Below, piece by piece: positions 51,363 through 62,969 of a stretch of 64,000 nucleotides of DNA (positions are counted from its first letter, which is position 1; each line of letters opens with the position of its first letter). A model generated the notes under the pieces. It was not told the origin of the DNA. It did not search any database and saw only the letters and a list, made by a program, of their open reading frames with translations. Source of the DNA: Sepioteuthis lessoniana (Eukaryota > Mollusca > Cephalopoda > Myopsida > Loliginidae); the NCBI GenBank assembly GCA_963585895.1, contig OY757904.1, positions 87,755,605-87,819,604 of the forward strand. Direction: 5' to 3'. Position numbers and translations under genes: made by a program.

Positions 51363-54300
51363 TTTATATGCTACTATCAAGAAATGGTTCCAATGGATCT
51401 ACTTGCAAGGCTCAAGAAACAATGTTTGTCAGTGTCAGTATCAAGAAATAGTTCCAATATATCTCCTTGCAAGGCTCTATCAACAATGTTTTTCAGTGCC
51501 ACTACAAAGAAATGGTACCAATGTATCTCCATGCAAAGCTCCCACAACTATGTTTCTCAGTGTCACAATTAAGAAATCGAACCAAAGTATCTCTTTGAAA
51601 GGCTGGTGCAACAATGATTGTCAATGTCACTGAAAAGAAAGGATGACAATACATCACCTTGCAAGGCTCCAACAACAATATTTGTCCATGTCACTATAGG
51701 AATGGTGCCAATGTATCCCCTAGTATGGTTTCAGCAGCAAAATATGTCAGTATCACTGCCAAGAAATTGTTCTAATGTATGTTCTTGCAAGTCTCCAGGA
51801 ACAATATTTGTCATTGTCACTTTAAAGTGTGCCAAATTATCTCCTTGCAAATCTCCAGCAACAATGATTCTCAGTATAACTATAAGAATTGGTGCCTATG
51901 TATCGCCTAGCGTGGTTCCAGCAACAATGTATGTTAGTTTCACTATCAAGAAACTGAGCCAATGCATCTTCTTACAAGGCCCCAGCAACAATGTTTGGCG
52001 GGGTCACTATCAAGAAATGTCGCCTATGTATCTCCTTGCAAGTCTCCCTCAACAATATTTGTGAGTGTTACTATCAAGGAATCTTGCCAATATATCTCCT
52101 TGTAAGGCTACGGCAACAACGTATTCCGGGTTACAATCAAGAAATTGAGCCAATGTATCTCCTTACAAGACTCCAGCAACAATGTTTGTCAGTTTTACTA
52201 TCAAGAAATGGCGCCAATGTGTCTTTTTGCAAGGCTTCATCAGCAGTGTTCTTCATTGTCAGCATCAACAAATAGTGCCAATATATCCTAGCAAGGCACT
52301 GGGAACAATGTTCATCAGTGTCACTATAAAGAAATGATGACAATAAAAATTCATGCAACGCTCCAGCAACAATTTTTGTCAGTGCCACAATCAAGAAATC
52401 GTGCCAAAGTAACTAATATCTAGGCTCCCGAAACAATGTTTGTCAGTGTTACTATTAAGGTACTGCGCAAATGCATCTCCTGGCAATGTTCCCGCAAAAA
52501 TATTTCTCAGTGTAACTCAAGGCATTGGTGCCAATGTATCTACTTGCAAGACTCCAGCAACAATAATTGTCAGAGTCACTATCAAGAAATGGTGCCATTG
52601 TTTCCTTGCCAAGCTCCAGCAAAAATTTTTGTCAGTGTAACTATAGTAAATGGTGCCAAACTATCCTATTGCAAGGCTCAACAACAATGTTTGTCAGTTT
52701 CACAATCAAAAATGGAGCCAATATATCTTCTTTCAAGGCTCCAGCAACAATATTTCTCAGAGTTACTATCAAGAAATGGTGCCATTATATCTCCTTGCGA
52801 GTCTCCTCAGCAATGATTGTCAGTGTCACAATCAGGAAATGATGCAAATTTATCTCCTCTGAAGAATCCAGAAACAATGTTTTTTAAAATTTTACTATAG
52901 AAAATGGTGCCAACATATGGCCTTGCAAGATTCCAGCAGCAATATTTCTCAGGGTTAGCGTAACGATCCGGAAACGGTGCCAATGTACCTCCTTGCATGG
53001 TTTCAGCAATAATGTTTGTCAGTGTCACTATCAAGAAATGGCCAGAATGTATCTCCTTGCATGACTCCAGTAATAAAGTTTGTTTGTGTTACAATCAAGA
53101 AAAGGGGCCAATCTATATCCTTGCAATGCTCCAACAACAATATCAGTGTTACTACCAGGAAATAGTGCAAATATATCTCCTCGTAAGGATCCAGCAACAA
53201 TGTTTATCTGTGTCAGCATCAAGAAAAGGGTCAATATATTGCTTCAGCAACAATGTTTTTCAGTGTCACTATCAAGAGATGGTGCCAATGTATCTCCATG
53301 GAAGGCTCCACTAGCAAAGTTTATCTGTGTAACTAGCAAGAAATTTTTCCAATGTATCTCCTTGCAAAGTTTCTTGAACAGTGTTCTTCTGTGTCACCAT
53401 CAAGAAATGGTACTAACGTATCTTCTTGCAAGGCTCCAGCAACAATACATGTCAATGTCACTATAGGAAATTGTGCCAATGTAACCCTTGTAAGGCCCTT
53501 TCAATAATGTTTGTCAGTGTCACTATCAAGAATTGGTGCGAGTTTCTCTCCCCACAAGGCTCCAGCGGCAATGTACGTCAGTGTCACTATCAAGAAATTG
53601 TGCCAATGTATCTCCTCACAAGATTCCAGCAACAATGTTTTTCAATATCACTATCAAAAAATGTGACAATATGTATCCTTGCAAGGTTCCAGGAACAATG
53701 TTTCTCAGTGCCACTATCAAGAAATGGTGCCAGTGTATCTCTCTGTATGGCCCAGCAACAATGTTTGACAATGTTTGACAATGTTTGATTAAGAAATGGT
53801 GCCAATGTAACTCCTTTCAATGCTCCGACAACAATGTATGTCGGTGTTACTATCAGGAATGGTGCCAATTGCAAGGCTTCAACAACAAAGTTTCCTGTCT
53901 CTCTATGAAGAAATTGTGCCAATATATCTCCACAGAACGCTCCAGTAACAATAAATTACACTGTCAATATCAAGAAATGGTGCCAATGTATCTTTTTACA
54001 AGGCTCCTGCAACAATATTTGAATTTCACAATCAAGAAATGATGTCAATATATCTCCTTGCAAGGCCACAGCTATAATCTATGTCTGTGTTACTATCACG
54101 AAATGGTGCCAGTATATCTCCTTTCAAACTTCCAGCAACAATGTATGTCAATGTCACTATCAAGAAATTGTACCAATGTAGCTACTTGCAAGGTTCTAGC
54201 AATAATATTTGTCAGTGTTACTATCAAGAAATTGTGCCAATGTATCTACTTGCAAGGTTTCAGCAACAATGTTTGTCAGTGTTACTATCAAGAAATGGTG

Positions 54301-54655
54301 CCAAATTCTGTCCTTGCAAGGCTCCAACAACTATATTTGTTAGTGTTACTATCAAGAAGTGGTGCCAATTTACCTCCTTGTAATTCTCTAGCAATAATGT
54401 TTGTCAGTGCCCCTATCAAGAAATAGTGTCAATTTACCTACTTGCAAGACTCCAGCAACAATGTATGTCAGTGTCACTATCAAGAAATGGTGCCAATATT
54501 TCTCCTTACAAGACTCTACCAACAAATTTTGTCAGTGTTACTGTCAAGAAATGTTGCCAATATATCTCCTTCCAAGGCTTCAGCAACAATGTTTATCAGT
54601 ACCACTATCAGGAAATTGTTCCAGAACATCTCTAAACCAGCCCCCTGCAACAATA
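51363..54655 (-). repeat. 64-bp tandem array, distal block (about 51 units)
   Basis: Spacing measured between successive 'agaaatggtg'-type words is 64, 64 and 64 bases (54,291, 54,355, 54,419, 54,483). On the minus strand each unit reads, in one frame, TNIVAGALQGDTLAPF, the RT motif B region of RTE LINEs. About 24 further bases (around gatagtgacactgac) have no counterpart in the RTE copies. Units vary by point changes and 1-4-base indels. The most distal unit decays near 54,655. Confidence 0.95.
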
Positions 54656-54758
54656 TGGTATGGGCCCAGCTGTTTCTTTACTGGCAGTAACAGAGTTTTC
54701 GTATTCGTCAATTAGACGTTTATAGATGTTTATAAAGAGTATCAAATCTGTTTATAAG

Positions 54759-54847
54759 ATTAAGGGTTTTCGGACTATTGTCTCCATCTTTATTGTTATT
54801 GTGGAAATAACAATAAAGATGAAGACAATAGTCCGAAAACCCTTAAT
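54759..54847. repeat. foldback hairpin repeat, copy 2
   Basis: Arms of about 40 bases (attaagggttttcggactat ... and its complement, with one or two mismatches) surround a short gtgg loop. It shares both arms and outer flank with the copy at 23,612-23,688. It lies about 100 bases upstream (minus-strand sense) of the array, as copy 1 lies upstream of its RTE fragment. Confidence 0.9.
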
Positions 54848-54849
54848 GA

Positions 54850-55479
54850 TAAAAATCAACAAGCTTCGTCTCAGAAATTTAGACAACTGTTTATAACAAT
54901 TATTGAATAATAATGGCATATACCATTATTGACAAGTGAGAATCAGTCATATCGTAAAGCGCTATCAGTTTGCTTTTATTCCTACGTAAACTCAAGCAAA
55001 TATTTTCCGAAAAGATTCTGTGGTCGGAGGATACAATTTATAGTGCTGTATTCCAGCTTGGGTAGTTATAAGTCAATAGTTTTCCGTTAACTTTCTGAAA
55101 AATCGTGTTTAGCATGTCATCGAGGGCAAATGGCTAAACACTCATCATTTCTAGCTTTGGAAAGTTATGTAAACAGTATTTTTTTTTCGTCTTTACCTAT
55201 ATGAGTATTCATGTATCTATCAATGATCAAAATATTGTGTATGGGAATGTGTCCGACTTGGGATTATAACTAATTAGAGAAGATGATAGTGTCTATTTCA
55301 TTACAGATATTAGTAAAGCTGTAATATGAATCATTGTTGTACAGGGGTTTCTATTAAGTGATGTACACATCATTCTCGGTTGGATTTTCGACACTTTTAT
55401 CCTAAATAAGACAATGCTGTCAGCAATTTTTCAAAAGTATTTTTCTTATTTCAACTGATTTTCTCGCATGTAACACCTT
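54850..55479. other. unassigned AT-rich DNA
   Basis: Apart from the hairpin flank at 54,850-54,890 nothing is recognised. Confidence 0.45.
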
Positions 55480-57265
55480 GTTTATTAGCCTGAGTTCCTA
55501 CTTTGTTCATTTTAAGAATGGTTCTGAATATCTTACAATGGGGACTGTCCAGGAGTTTATTCTTTTAATGAGATTTCTGCAGCAAAGTTTGGTTTCGCGA
55601 AATTTACGGGTTCGTCTGAGGTACTCTATTCTTATTTTTCCTCAATCTCCACCTGTCTAATTGTACCTATTTCCAAGCACTTGTAATTTTATTTCTTTCA
55701 AAGCGTTCTAAAGCTTTCCTGATTTTGTAGTTCTATTCCTACTGCAGTTTCTCTTTTCCCAATTCTATTCATATATCCTAGCTGTATATTCTTATTGTCT
55801 GTGTCAGAGTCTTCAGTTCCTTTTATCTTTTGGAAATACCTTTATATCCTTCATGTATATGAGGTGCACTTCCTAAGTTCATAGGTGAGTGGCATCATTG
55901 CTATAATGAATTGCAGTGACGAGAGTGAGTCTACTTGGAAGAGACTGGTTTGCATTTTTATCTCAGAAAAAGGTTCTCCTCCCGCCGACAATTCCACCTT
56001 TCAATTTTCTATGGTATTCGGGATGAAGTTAATGAATTTGTTCATTTTCAAACACGCTATCATCCAATTTTTTAAAATCATATCATAGGTCTTCTTGCAG
56101 TCAATCCATGCCATGGATACATTTTCCACCTTGTTTTGGCGTCTTAGAGCATATACTGGTCTGTATATTGTGGAATATTTGTTCCTTTTGTTCCACTGCA
56201 GCATCTTTTCTGTTCTTCTGAAAATAGTCCGCAGAATACAAGTGAGTAAAAAATTTCTCTTATCCGTGCGATCAGGGTTTTCAAAATGATGGGTAAACAC
56301 GTTAACGATTTATAGTTACTGGGAAATGTCCTTTTTGTGGGTCCTTCTGGATCAGGGTCATCTTCCTTTTCACCATCCATTTGCCTTTTTTGCAATCACT
56401 GAGTGGCAGAGCTAGTCTGTCATGGATGGGCGTGAATTTTTAAAACCGAAAATCATGTATGCCTTCATGGCTCGACGTTTTCCTATTTGGTATTTTCTTA
56501 AGTGTTGCTCTAAACAAGATCAGGTGTCTTTTCGCCTCCGGGCCCGCTCCAAGTTCTAATTCTTTTTTCGTGTTATTTATCCATTTAGCATTTCTATCCT
56601 ATTCTTTTTGCTTCGATATTTAACTCCAAAATCATTTTGTTTGTTTATCATTCAGTTGTTGATTTGTCCGTGTACTCTCTTCATTAACTTCATTTTCTTT
56701 CGTTCTTTTGGAATGTCCTGTTGATCATGTTTCATCACTTTTTGAATCTCCCTACTTTCGCCACTATTTTTTCATTTATTTCTTCCAGTTGAGTCGTCAG
56801 ACTTGTTTGCTGTTGTCATTTTGAGATCTTTTCATTTCATTGGGTCTCTTGGTGTTTTATCTTGCACTGCAGTTTCGCTTATTGAAGCTTATTTATTTGT
56901 CCTTCAGTCCTCATTTCTCATTTGGACTTTGTATTTTTCTTTGGGTTTCTTTAAAAGGTGTCTGTTTTATCACGAAATACTTTTCCTCCAGAATAAATTA
57001 CTCAATCAGTTCTGTGATGTTATCCATAGGGATATATTTCAATAATTCATTTACTTTGTTGATCTTTTCTTGGACTTTGATTTTTCCAATCTGGATTCCT
57101 TAGAGATGGTAATGTAGTCTTCTATTTACTCATGATTTTTTTATCCATTCTACATTTTCACAATCTTCTCGTGTTAAACTTGATGTTGTGGTGCTGGGTT
57201 AAGTGATTGTATGGTTTCACTATTTTGCATTTCAGTTCGTTTAAAGGGCACTCTGTTAGTGCATT
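55480..57265 (-). mobile_element. REL-endonuclease LINE, copy 4 (N-terminus to post-RT)
   Basis: From 57,265 the minus strand starts with an N-terminal segment (MQNSETIQSLNPAPQHQV) also found at 21,380 in copy 3. It continues through RT fingers (NYKSLTCLPIILKTLIARI near 56,330), a palm block (MAWIDCKKTYDMI near 56,120) and YMNRIGKRET...GIELQNQE near 55,740, and ends in post-RT sequence equivalent to 1,750-1,900 of copy 1. Many stops are present and the YMDD box is lost. The zinc and endonuclease parts are absent. Confidence 0.65.
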
Positions 57266-57476
57266 CCATTTTTATATCCTGACTGTATATTTTAACTGTG
57301 TGTAAGAGACTCTCCAGTTCTTTTTCATTTTTTGCAAATAGTTTGATGTCATCCATGTACATTAGGTGATTGATCTTTTCCTGCAATCCACTAAGTTTGT
57401 ATCCGGCAGCACATTTTCTGAGTATGTGGCTAAGTGGTATCATGGCAATTATGAATAGTGACGGTGAAAAATACAA
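57174..57476 (-). pseudogene. RT palm with YMDD box running into a second LINE copy
   Basis: A 100-codon open frame. Residues 1-70 are copy 5 reverse transcriptase, including MYMDD, the metal-binding catalytic motif. Residues about 75-100 belong to the N-terminal region of copy 4. The open frame across the junction is fortuitous. It marks the breakpoint between two family members lying head-to-tail. Confidence 0.65.
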
Positions 57477-59400
57477 CAGTTGGTCTTTACTTCAGCTAAG
57501 TTTCTTCCTCCTGCTGTCAATTCCACTCTCCAGGTTTTCATGGTTTTCACGATAAGGTTTATGACTTCAACTGACATTTTGTACATTTTGAGGCAGTTTA
57601 TTATCCAGCTTTGCGGGATAGTATCATATGCCTTTTTGTAGTCAATCCAAGCTATTGCTAGATTTTTCCGTCTGGTCTTGCTATCGTTTCAGATGTGTTG
57701 AGCTATGTAAACTAATTCTACATTGCCACTAGATCCTTTGCAGCATCCTTTCTGCTCCCCAGGGAACAGTCCGCGGCTTGTTAGTGAGTAGTAAATCTCT
57801 TCTCTTATTTGGGCTGTTAATATTTTTCCACCTCATCGGTAGGCATGTTATGGGTCTATAGTTGTTAGGGGCAGCTCCTTTGCTAGTATCATTTTGGATC
57901 AAGGTGGTTTTTCCTTTGGTCATCCATTCAGGTAAATGTGCTCCCTGTAGTCATCTGTTCATTTCGAGCGCTAGTCTGTCGTGAATAGAGGTGAATTTCT
58001 TGAACTAGAAACTATGTATTCCAGCATGGTCTGGCGTTTTCCAGTTGTTTATTTTTTAGTGTCGTTTTGAGTCAATGAATGTGTATTTCCGCTTTCGGGT
58101 CTTCTTCGAACCGTTCTTATTCTCTTGTTATATTGTTTATCCATTCAGCCTTTTCGATGTGTTTTTTGATTGCCATATTTTAAACCAAAATTGTTCGGTT
58201 TCTTTTGCATCCGGTTGTTGGTATATTTTCGAGCCATCTCCTCCCATTTGTTGATAGAATTTTCTTTCGTTGTTTTGGAATGTCCTGTTTTGTCTGTATT
58301 GTTTTACCATTTGTCGACATCTCTTAATCTTCCTTCCTTCCACAGTACTTTCTAGTTTATTCCCTCAAGTTGTGTTGTTATTATTATTGTGATGCCCTTT
58401 CTTTTTTGTTTCCACATATTCCAGCGTCTTTCTTTTGTTTTATCATTTTAGCCTGTTTTCGTAGTTTTTTTTATCTGCGTTTCCAGTCGAATTTCCCATC
58501 CTGGTTTTGATTTTTTTCTTCGTGCTTTTTGAGGGGATCCCAATTTTTTCACAAACGGATTTCACCCCTGCATAGATTAGTTTATTTAATTCGGTTATAT
58601 TATTCGTTGATATATAAGGTTGTACTTGATTTATTTTATTCGTTTCCGTATTAACAGTTTTCCATCATATGTTTCTTAATGATGGTAAGATAGCATTTTC
58701 ACTGTTCACAATTCTCTTGCAATTTTCTACATTTACCTTTTGTTCTTGTAATAGTGTTTGTTTTGGGTTGTTTGGTTGTGCTTTGGTTGCGTGGTGTTTC
58801 CATTTTCCGAAGTTGGCGGTTTACTTCTGTTGGGCTGTTTTTGTTTGTTAATTCTTGATGTGTCTGGTACTGTGTTATTATCTTGTAATTCATTTTTTTT
58901 TTTCTGATGTATTTCGAATATTTCAGAAAACCAACCTTTCTTTGTTACTAACTTGGTCTGCAAGTCTTTGGTTTGTTGTCTGAAAACCAGCACATCCTTG
59001 CAAGATCTCTAATTCTTTTCCTATATCCTCATTATGAAAGGTTGCTCCTAAAATAGCAGTGTTGTGCAAATTAGTTGTCCCCCTAGTCCATGTTTTGCGT
59101 TTATGTCTCTGGTTGTAGTGGCTCCTTAAATCGTCATTCGGGTACCTGAAAAAAGAATAGCTAACATTCACAGGATGATGATCGGGTCTCCTGTGTTGGC
59201 TATTGGGAGAGGACCTGCCGATCATAACACCCAAGCCTGTTACCTGGGTCCCACGTTGTGCCATATTTTGATTCATCATTTTTATTATGGATGGTATATT
59301 GTGGCTATACCAGACCCAGGGGTTGTTTGTTATCTGCGTACCTGACACAGATGTGACCAAGAACATTCACGGTGATTGTTCAGGAACTGCGAGTCCCAAA
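57266..59400 (-). mobile_element. REL-endonuclease LINE, copy 5 (5' end to RT catalytic box)
   Basis: The best-preserved 5' half. A leader and N-terminal ORF (59,366-58,923, no recognised fold) are followed by a helical region with RCRQMVKQYRQNRTFQNNER and KFYQQMGGDGSK (58,330-58,230). RT fingers come next (MTKGKTTLIQND, NNYRPITCLPM near 57,920-57,840), then LSHILRKCAAGYKL and the catalytic box HLMYMDDIKLFAKNEKEL (near 57,350). At about 57,270 the reading changes abruptly to copy 4 sequence (KMEC then TNRVPFKRTEMQNS). Stops and frameshifts make it inactive. Confidence 0.7.
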
Positions 59401-59404
59401 AGAA

Positions 59405-59655
59405 AAGAAAAAACAAACAACAGACCCCAAGATTTTAACTTATTTAAAGTCCATTATCTTGCTAATTTTGCCTTATTTCTCGAATTAACCTGTACTAGTT
59501 TCAGGTTTTCCTGTATCATCTCTATGGTTTATATTTGCTACCTTATTTTTAGACTACATTGAAATATGAAACGCCTTAGCTGAAATAAAGATAAGGCTCC
59601 TGATGTATTTCCGGTTGAATTGAGGACGGTAATTGTTCTTAACTCATTCAAACTA
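59405..59655. other. unassigned DNA
   Basis: No recognised feature. Confidence 0.4.
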
Positions 59656-59660
59656 TATCA

Positions 59661-60385
59661 GTTACGTATTTTTTTCATCGATTGCGAGAAGACATAGAGA
59701 TTAGCACGGTAAATTTAAACAAGTGTATTTTATGATTTCGAAATAGTTGAGCTGAAAATAATTTGGGGAATTAAAACGTCTTCTTTTTTTTTTAAAAAAA
59801 AGTTCACTAAAAATTTTTTCCAGTAACGAAAAATCAGTGTTTTTTGAATTAAAGAAATTCTACTGACACGATTTTCTTCGAACACTACATAGCAAAGATT
59901 CGTTCATCTTCCCTAACAGTTCGATTCCTGCCATCTAATTATTGAGGGGAAGGATTTTTAAAAATATATTCTTAGAATTAGACATCACGTGACATTCTAG
60001 AATATTCTATTCTGAAGAATTACTTCTTTTTCCTTCTTTCTGCCAACCATTCCTCTTAAATCCCCTATCACTCCTTTTTTAGCAGTAATAGTTACGTATT
60101 TTTTCATCGATTGAGAGAAGTCATAGAGTTTAGCGCGGTAAATTTAAGCAAGTCTATTTCGTGACTTCGAAATAATTTGCTGAAAATAATTTGGGGAATT
60201 AAAAAGTCTTCTTTTAAAATACAAAAGTTTACCAAAAGATTTTTCGAGTAACGGAAAATCAATGTTTTTTAAATCAAAGAAATTCTACAGACCCGATTTT
60301 CTTCGAACACCACGCAGCAAAGATTCGTTCATCTGCCTTAACAGATTAACGGAAAATCAATGTTTTTTTTTTAAATCAAATAAAT
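59661..60385. repeat. direct duplication with 430-bp spacing
   Basis: About 255 bases starting gttacgtatttttttcatcg at 59,661 recur from 60,091 (same word order: gcggtaaattta, gaaaataatttggggaatta, cttcgaacac, aaagattcgttcatc). A short third piece (taacggaaaatcaatg, 60,348) abuts the LINE copy 6 end. Non-coding. Confidence 0.8.
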
Positions 60386-60389
60386 TCTA

Positions 60390-61100
60390 TTATTATTATT
60401 ATTATTCATTAGATTTTTTCACATCAGAGTAAGTATTTTTTTTTCACATGAGAGTAAGTCTTTCACTGGAGATTGAGTGACAGCAAGTCTCCTCAAGTCT
60501 CCAGGACACCCCTCAGTAATCTAGCCGTTTTCATTAATGCTGTTAGTCTCCACTCTGCCGCCAAATTCCAAATCTTCCAGACCCTTTAATAATCCTTTAG
60601 TTACCATGCCAAAAGCACCAATTACAATTGGTATAATCTCACCTTCATATTCCATAGTTTTTCAATTCTCTAGCAAGGTCGAGGTATTTATCTCTCTTTT
60701 CACATTTTTTCAGTTTTATTCTGTAGTCAGCCGGCACAGCAAAGTCGACAATTTCGCAGGTTTTCTTTTTTTTGTTGATTGTTATAAAGTCTGGTCTTCT
60801 GGCCGAGATTAAGTTATCCGTTTGTATATCAAAGTCCCATAGGAGTTTTTGTGTGCCATTGTGTGCCATTTTCTATGCTGGGTTGTGCATATACCATGTG
60901 TTGGCATGGTCAACTTTAAATTTCTTGCACATTTCCCAGTGGATCACCTTGCCCATCCAGTTGTATCTAGCCTTGTATCCCTTCTGTGCCAATTTGCTAC
61001 ATTCGCTTATTATGTGATTGGTGGTTTCATTTCTGTCACCACATTTGCTATTTTGTTGCGTCTTATCTATCCTCACCTTATTATTATTATTATTATTATT
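60390..61100 (-). mobile_element. REL-endonuclease LINE, 3' fragment (copy 6)
   Basis: On the minus strand, from an (AAT)n run at 61,078-61,100: KVRIDKTQQN, a zinc-motif segment (KCGDRNETTNHIISECSKLA, missing one C region relative to copy 1), KVIHWEMCKKF, and after a frame break the endonuclease KLLWDFDIQTDNLISARRPD ... CEIVDFAVPADYR. The 3' end at about 60,415 is followed by (ATT)n at 60,390-60,410. Catalytic PD and D are retained. It is a shorter copy of the same family as copy 1, truncated at a different point. Confidence 0.8.
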
Positions 61101-61109
61101 GCTTTTAAA

Positions 61110-61420
61110 AATTTGAAAACTTCTATGACAATTTACTTTATTCTGATCAATAATGAAAACTCTTAATATAAAAAGTCTAAGGATATTCCATCTACTTTTT
61201 ATTATACTATTTTTTTTGTCAGGAAAATATGAAAAGTAGAAAGCCAAGTTAAAAATTACTGGACGACTAAATATTAATTTCTTTTTCGTTGGGAGTTGTT
61301 AGAAACTCCATTCTGCTTTTGAAACATCCATTCAATTCATATCTTCATGATGATAACAAACTTGGAGTGAAAATAAATATTTATGGAACTAGTAAAAACT
61401 AATACTTACAAATTAGATCC
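61110..61420. other. unassigned AT-rich DNA
   Basis: No recognised feature. Confidence 0.45.
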
Positions 61421-61421
61421 T

Positions 61422-61477
<56 letters not shown>

Positions 61478-61485
61478 TTTAGAAT

Positions 61486-61537
<52 letters not shown>
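61421..61537. repeat. (TTTC)n and (CA)n microsatellites
   Basis: About 57 bases of a TTTC tetranucleotide, ten intervening bases, then about 50 bases of CA. Confidence 0.95.
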
Positions 61538-61540
<3 letters not shown>

Positions 61541-61828
61541 TTTCACTTAGGACGCGCGCCTCAAATTTTTGAATGATGAATTTGACTATAGAAAAAATTC
61601 TTTCGTGCATAATCTATTATACAACATACCAAAAATGTTCTCAAAAGTCACAAACGTAAATGGTCAACAGGAATTCAAAACAATATTTTTTTCGAAAATA
61701 ATTCATTTCATAGATATATTATTTTACCTAACAATTTGGTACATCATCGACAAAAAACTAAACCACCTTGAAGTTAAAACAGTGAATAACTTTTCAAAGA
61801 CTATTTGAATTTTAACTAAAAATAAAAA

Positions 61829-61975
61829 TAATAATTTCCCCATCAAATCGAGAGCAGGACTGTACGAAATACCACGTCTGGATTGTAAAAAAAATATATG
61901 GGTGCATCTTCTCGAGGTTTCAGTAAACGAATTCATGACACATTTCAGATTTTAAAAAAGGAAACATTAATAACC
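61829..61975 (+). pseudogene. GIY-YIG endonuclease relic (Penelope-like)
   Basis: The plus strand reads NNNFPIKSRAGLYEIPRLDCKKK and, after a one-base shift, KYMGASSRGFSKRIHD. GLYEIP corresponds to the GIY strand, YMGAS to the YIG strand and R in SKRIH to the catalytic arginine. It is shifted, lacks the rest of the domain and is not functional. It could belong to a different Penelope clade from the 46-kb copy. Confidence 0.5.
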
Positions 61976-62175
61976 GTTTAGTCAATCTTAATTTAAAAAG
62001 CAATCATAATTTTAATTAAAAAAAAAATTCAAGTTGTTATAACGGAAAATTCTTATCTCGTATCATTTCAAACCACAATATTATGAAATAGACATTTTTT
62101 TTCAATTTGGTTCCTTATTTTGTCAGATTGATGCTAAAAAGTTACAAAAACCCTTATTAAAAACATTCAGCTTCA

Positions 62176-62179
<4 letters not shown>

Positions 62180-62241
<62 letters not shown>

Positions 62242-62289
62242 CTTTGTTCGACACTTACCCATAAAGTGATTTAGTGAAAACCAAAACTC

Positions 62290-62373
<84 letters not shown>

Positions 62374-62509
62374 TAGATTGTTGAATTAAAGAGAGTGTGA
62401 TAGAAAGAAGGCTAACACTTATAACGACGGATAGATATGAAAAATCTATTGGTAGATATGAACGAAACAATATAGATATCAACACACACACACACACACA
62501 CACACGCAC

Positions 62510-62569
<60 letters not shown>

Positions 62570-62570
62570 T
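62180..62570. repeat. cluster of (AT)n, (CA)n and (GA)n microsatellites
   Basis: (AT)n at 62,180-62,234, (AT)n at 62,295-62,370, (CA)n at 62,481-62,507, (AT)n at 62,515-62,550 and (GA)n at 62,551-62,568. The Ile-Tyr repeat frames over them are artefacts. Confidence 0.95.
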
Positions 62571-62883
62571 GTGTGTATCAACTGATTTTTTAGTGAATAA
62601 ATTTTTGAACGCAAATTAGATTACACAAATTTGAAACCAAACGCTACCAATAGAAATAGTATTTATTAAATGTTTCTCATTCTTTATCATTTCATTCAAT
62701 AAAACGCGGACCTTGATGAAGATTTAAAAATCAGAACGTTTAACGTTGTCAGATATAAATAGCATCATCCTATGACGACCATGTGTTTTTTCATCTCTAT
62801 ATATTTTCTTACAATCGGATTTATTTACAGTTTCATCCCCCCCATATATATATTTTGCTGTCGGTTTTATTTACAGTTCCCTC

Positions 62884-62961
<78 letters not shown>
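62884..62961. repeat. (AT)n microsatellite, about 78 bases
   Basis: Pure AT tract. The flanking sequence contains a short direct repeat (cggttttatttacagtt / cggatttatttacagtt) on the left. Confidence 0.95.
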
Positions 62962-62966
<5 letters not shown>

Positions 62967-62969
62967 AGC

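Noticed and set aside
51618..54715. Series of long plus-strand open frames (90-148 codons) with repeated Gln/Cys/Ser-rich peptides
   Set aside because: They are antisense readings of the 64-bp array, open in all three frames because the unit lacks stops on that strand. No gene signal beyond the repeat.
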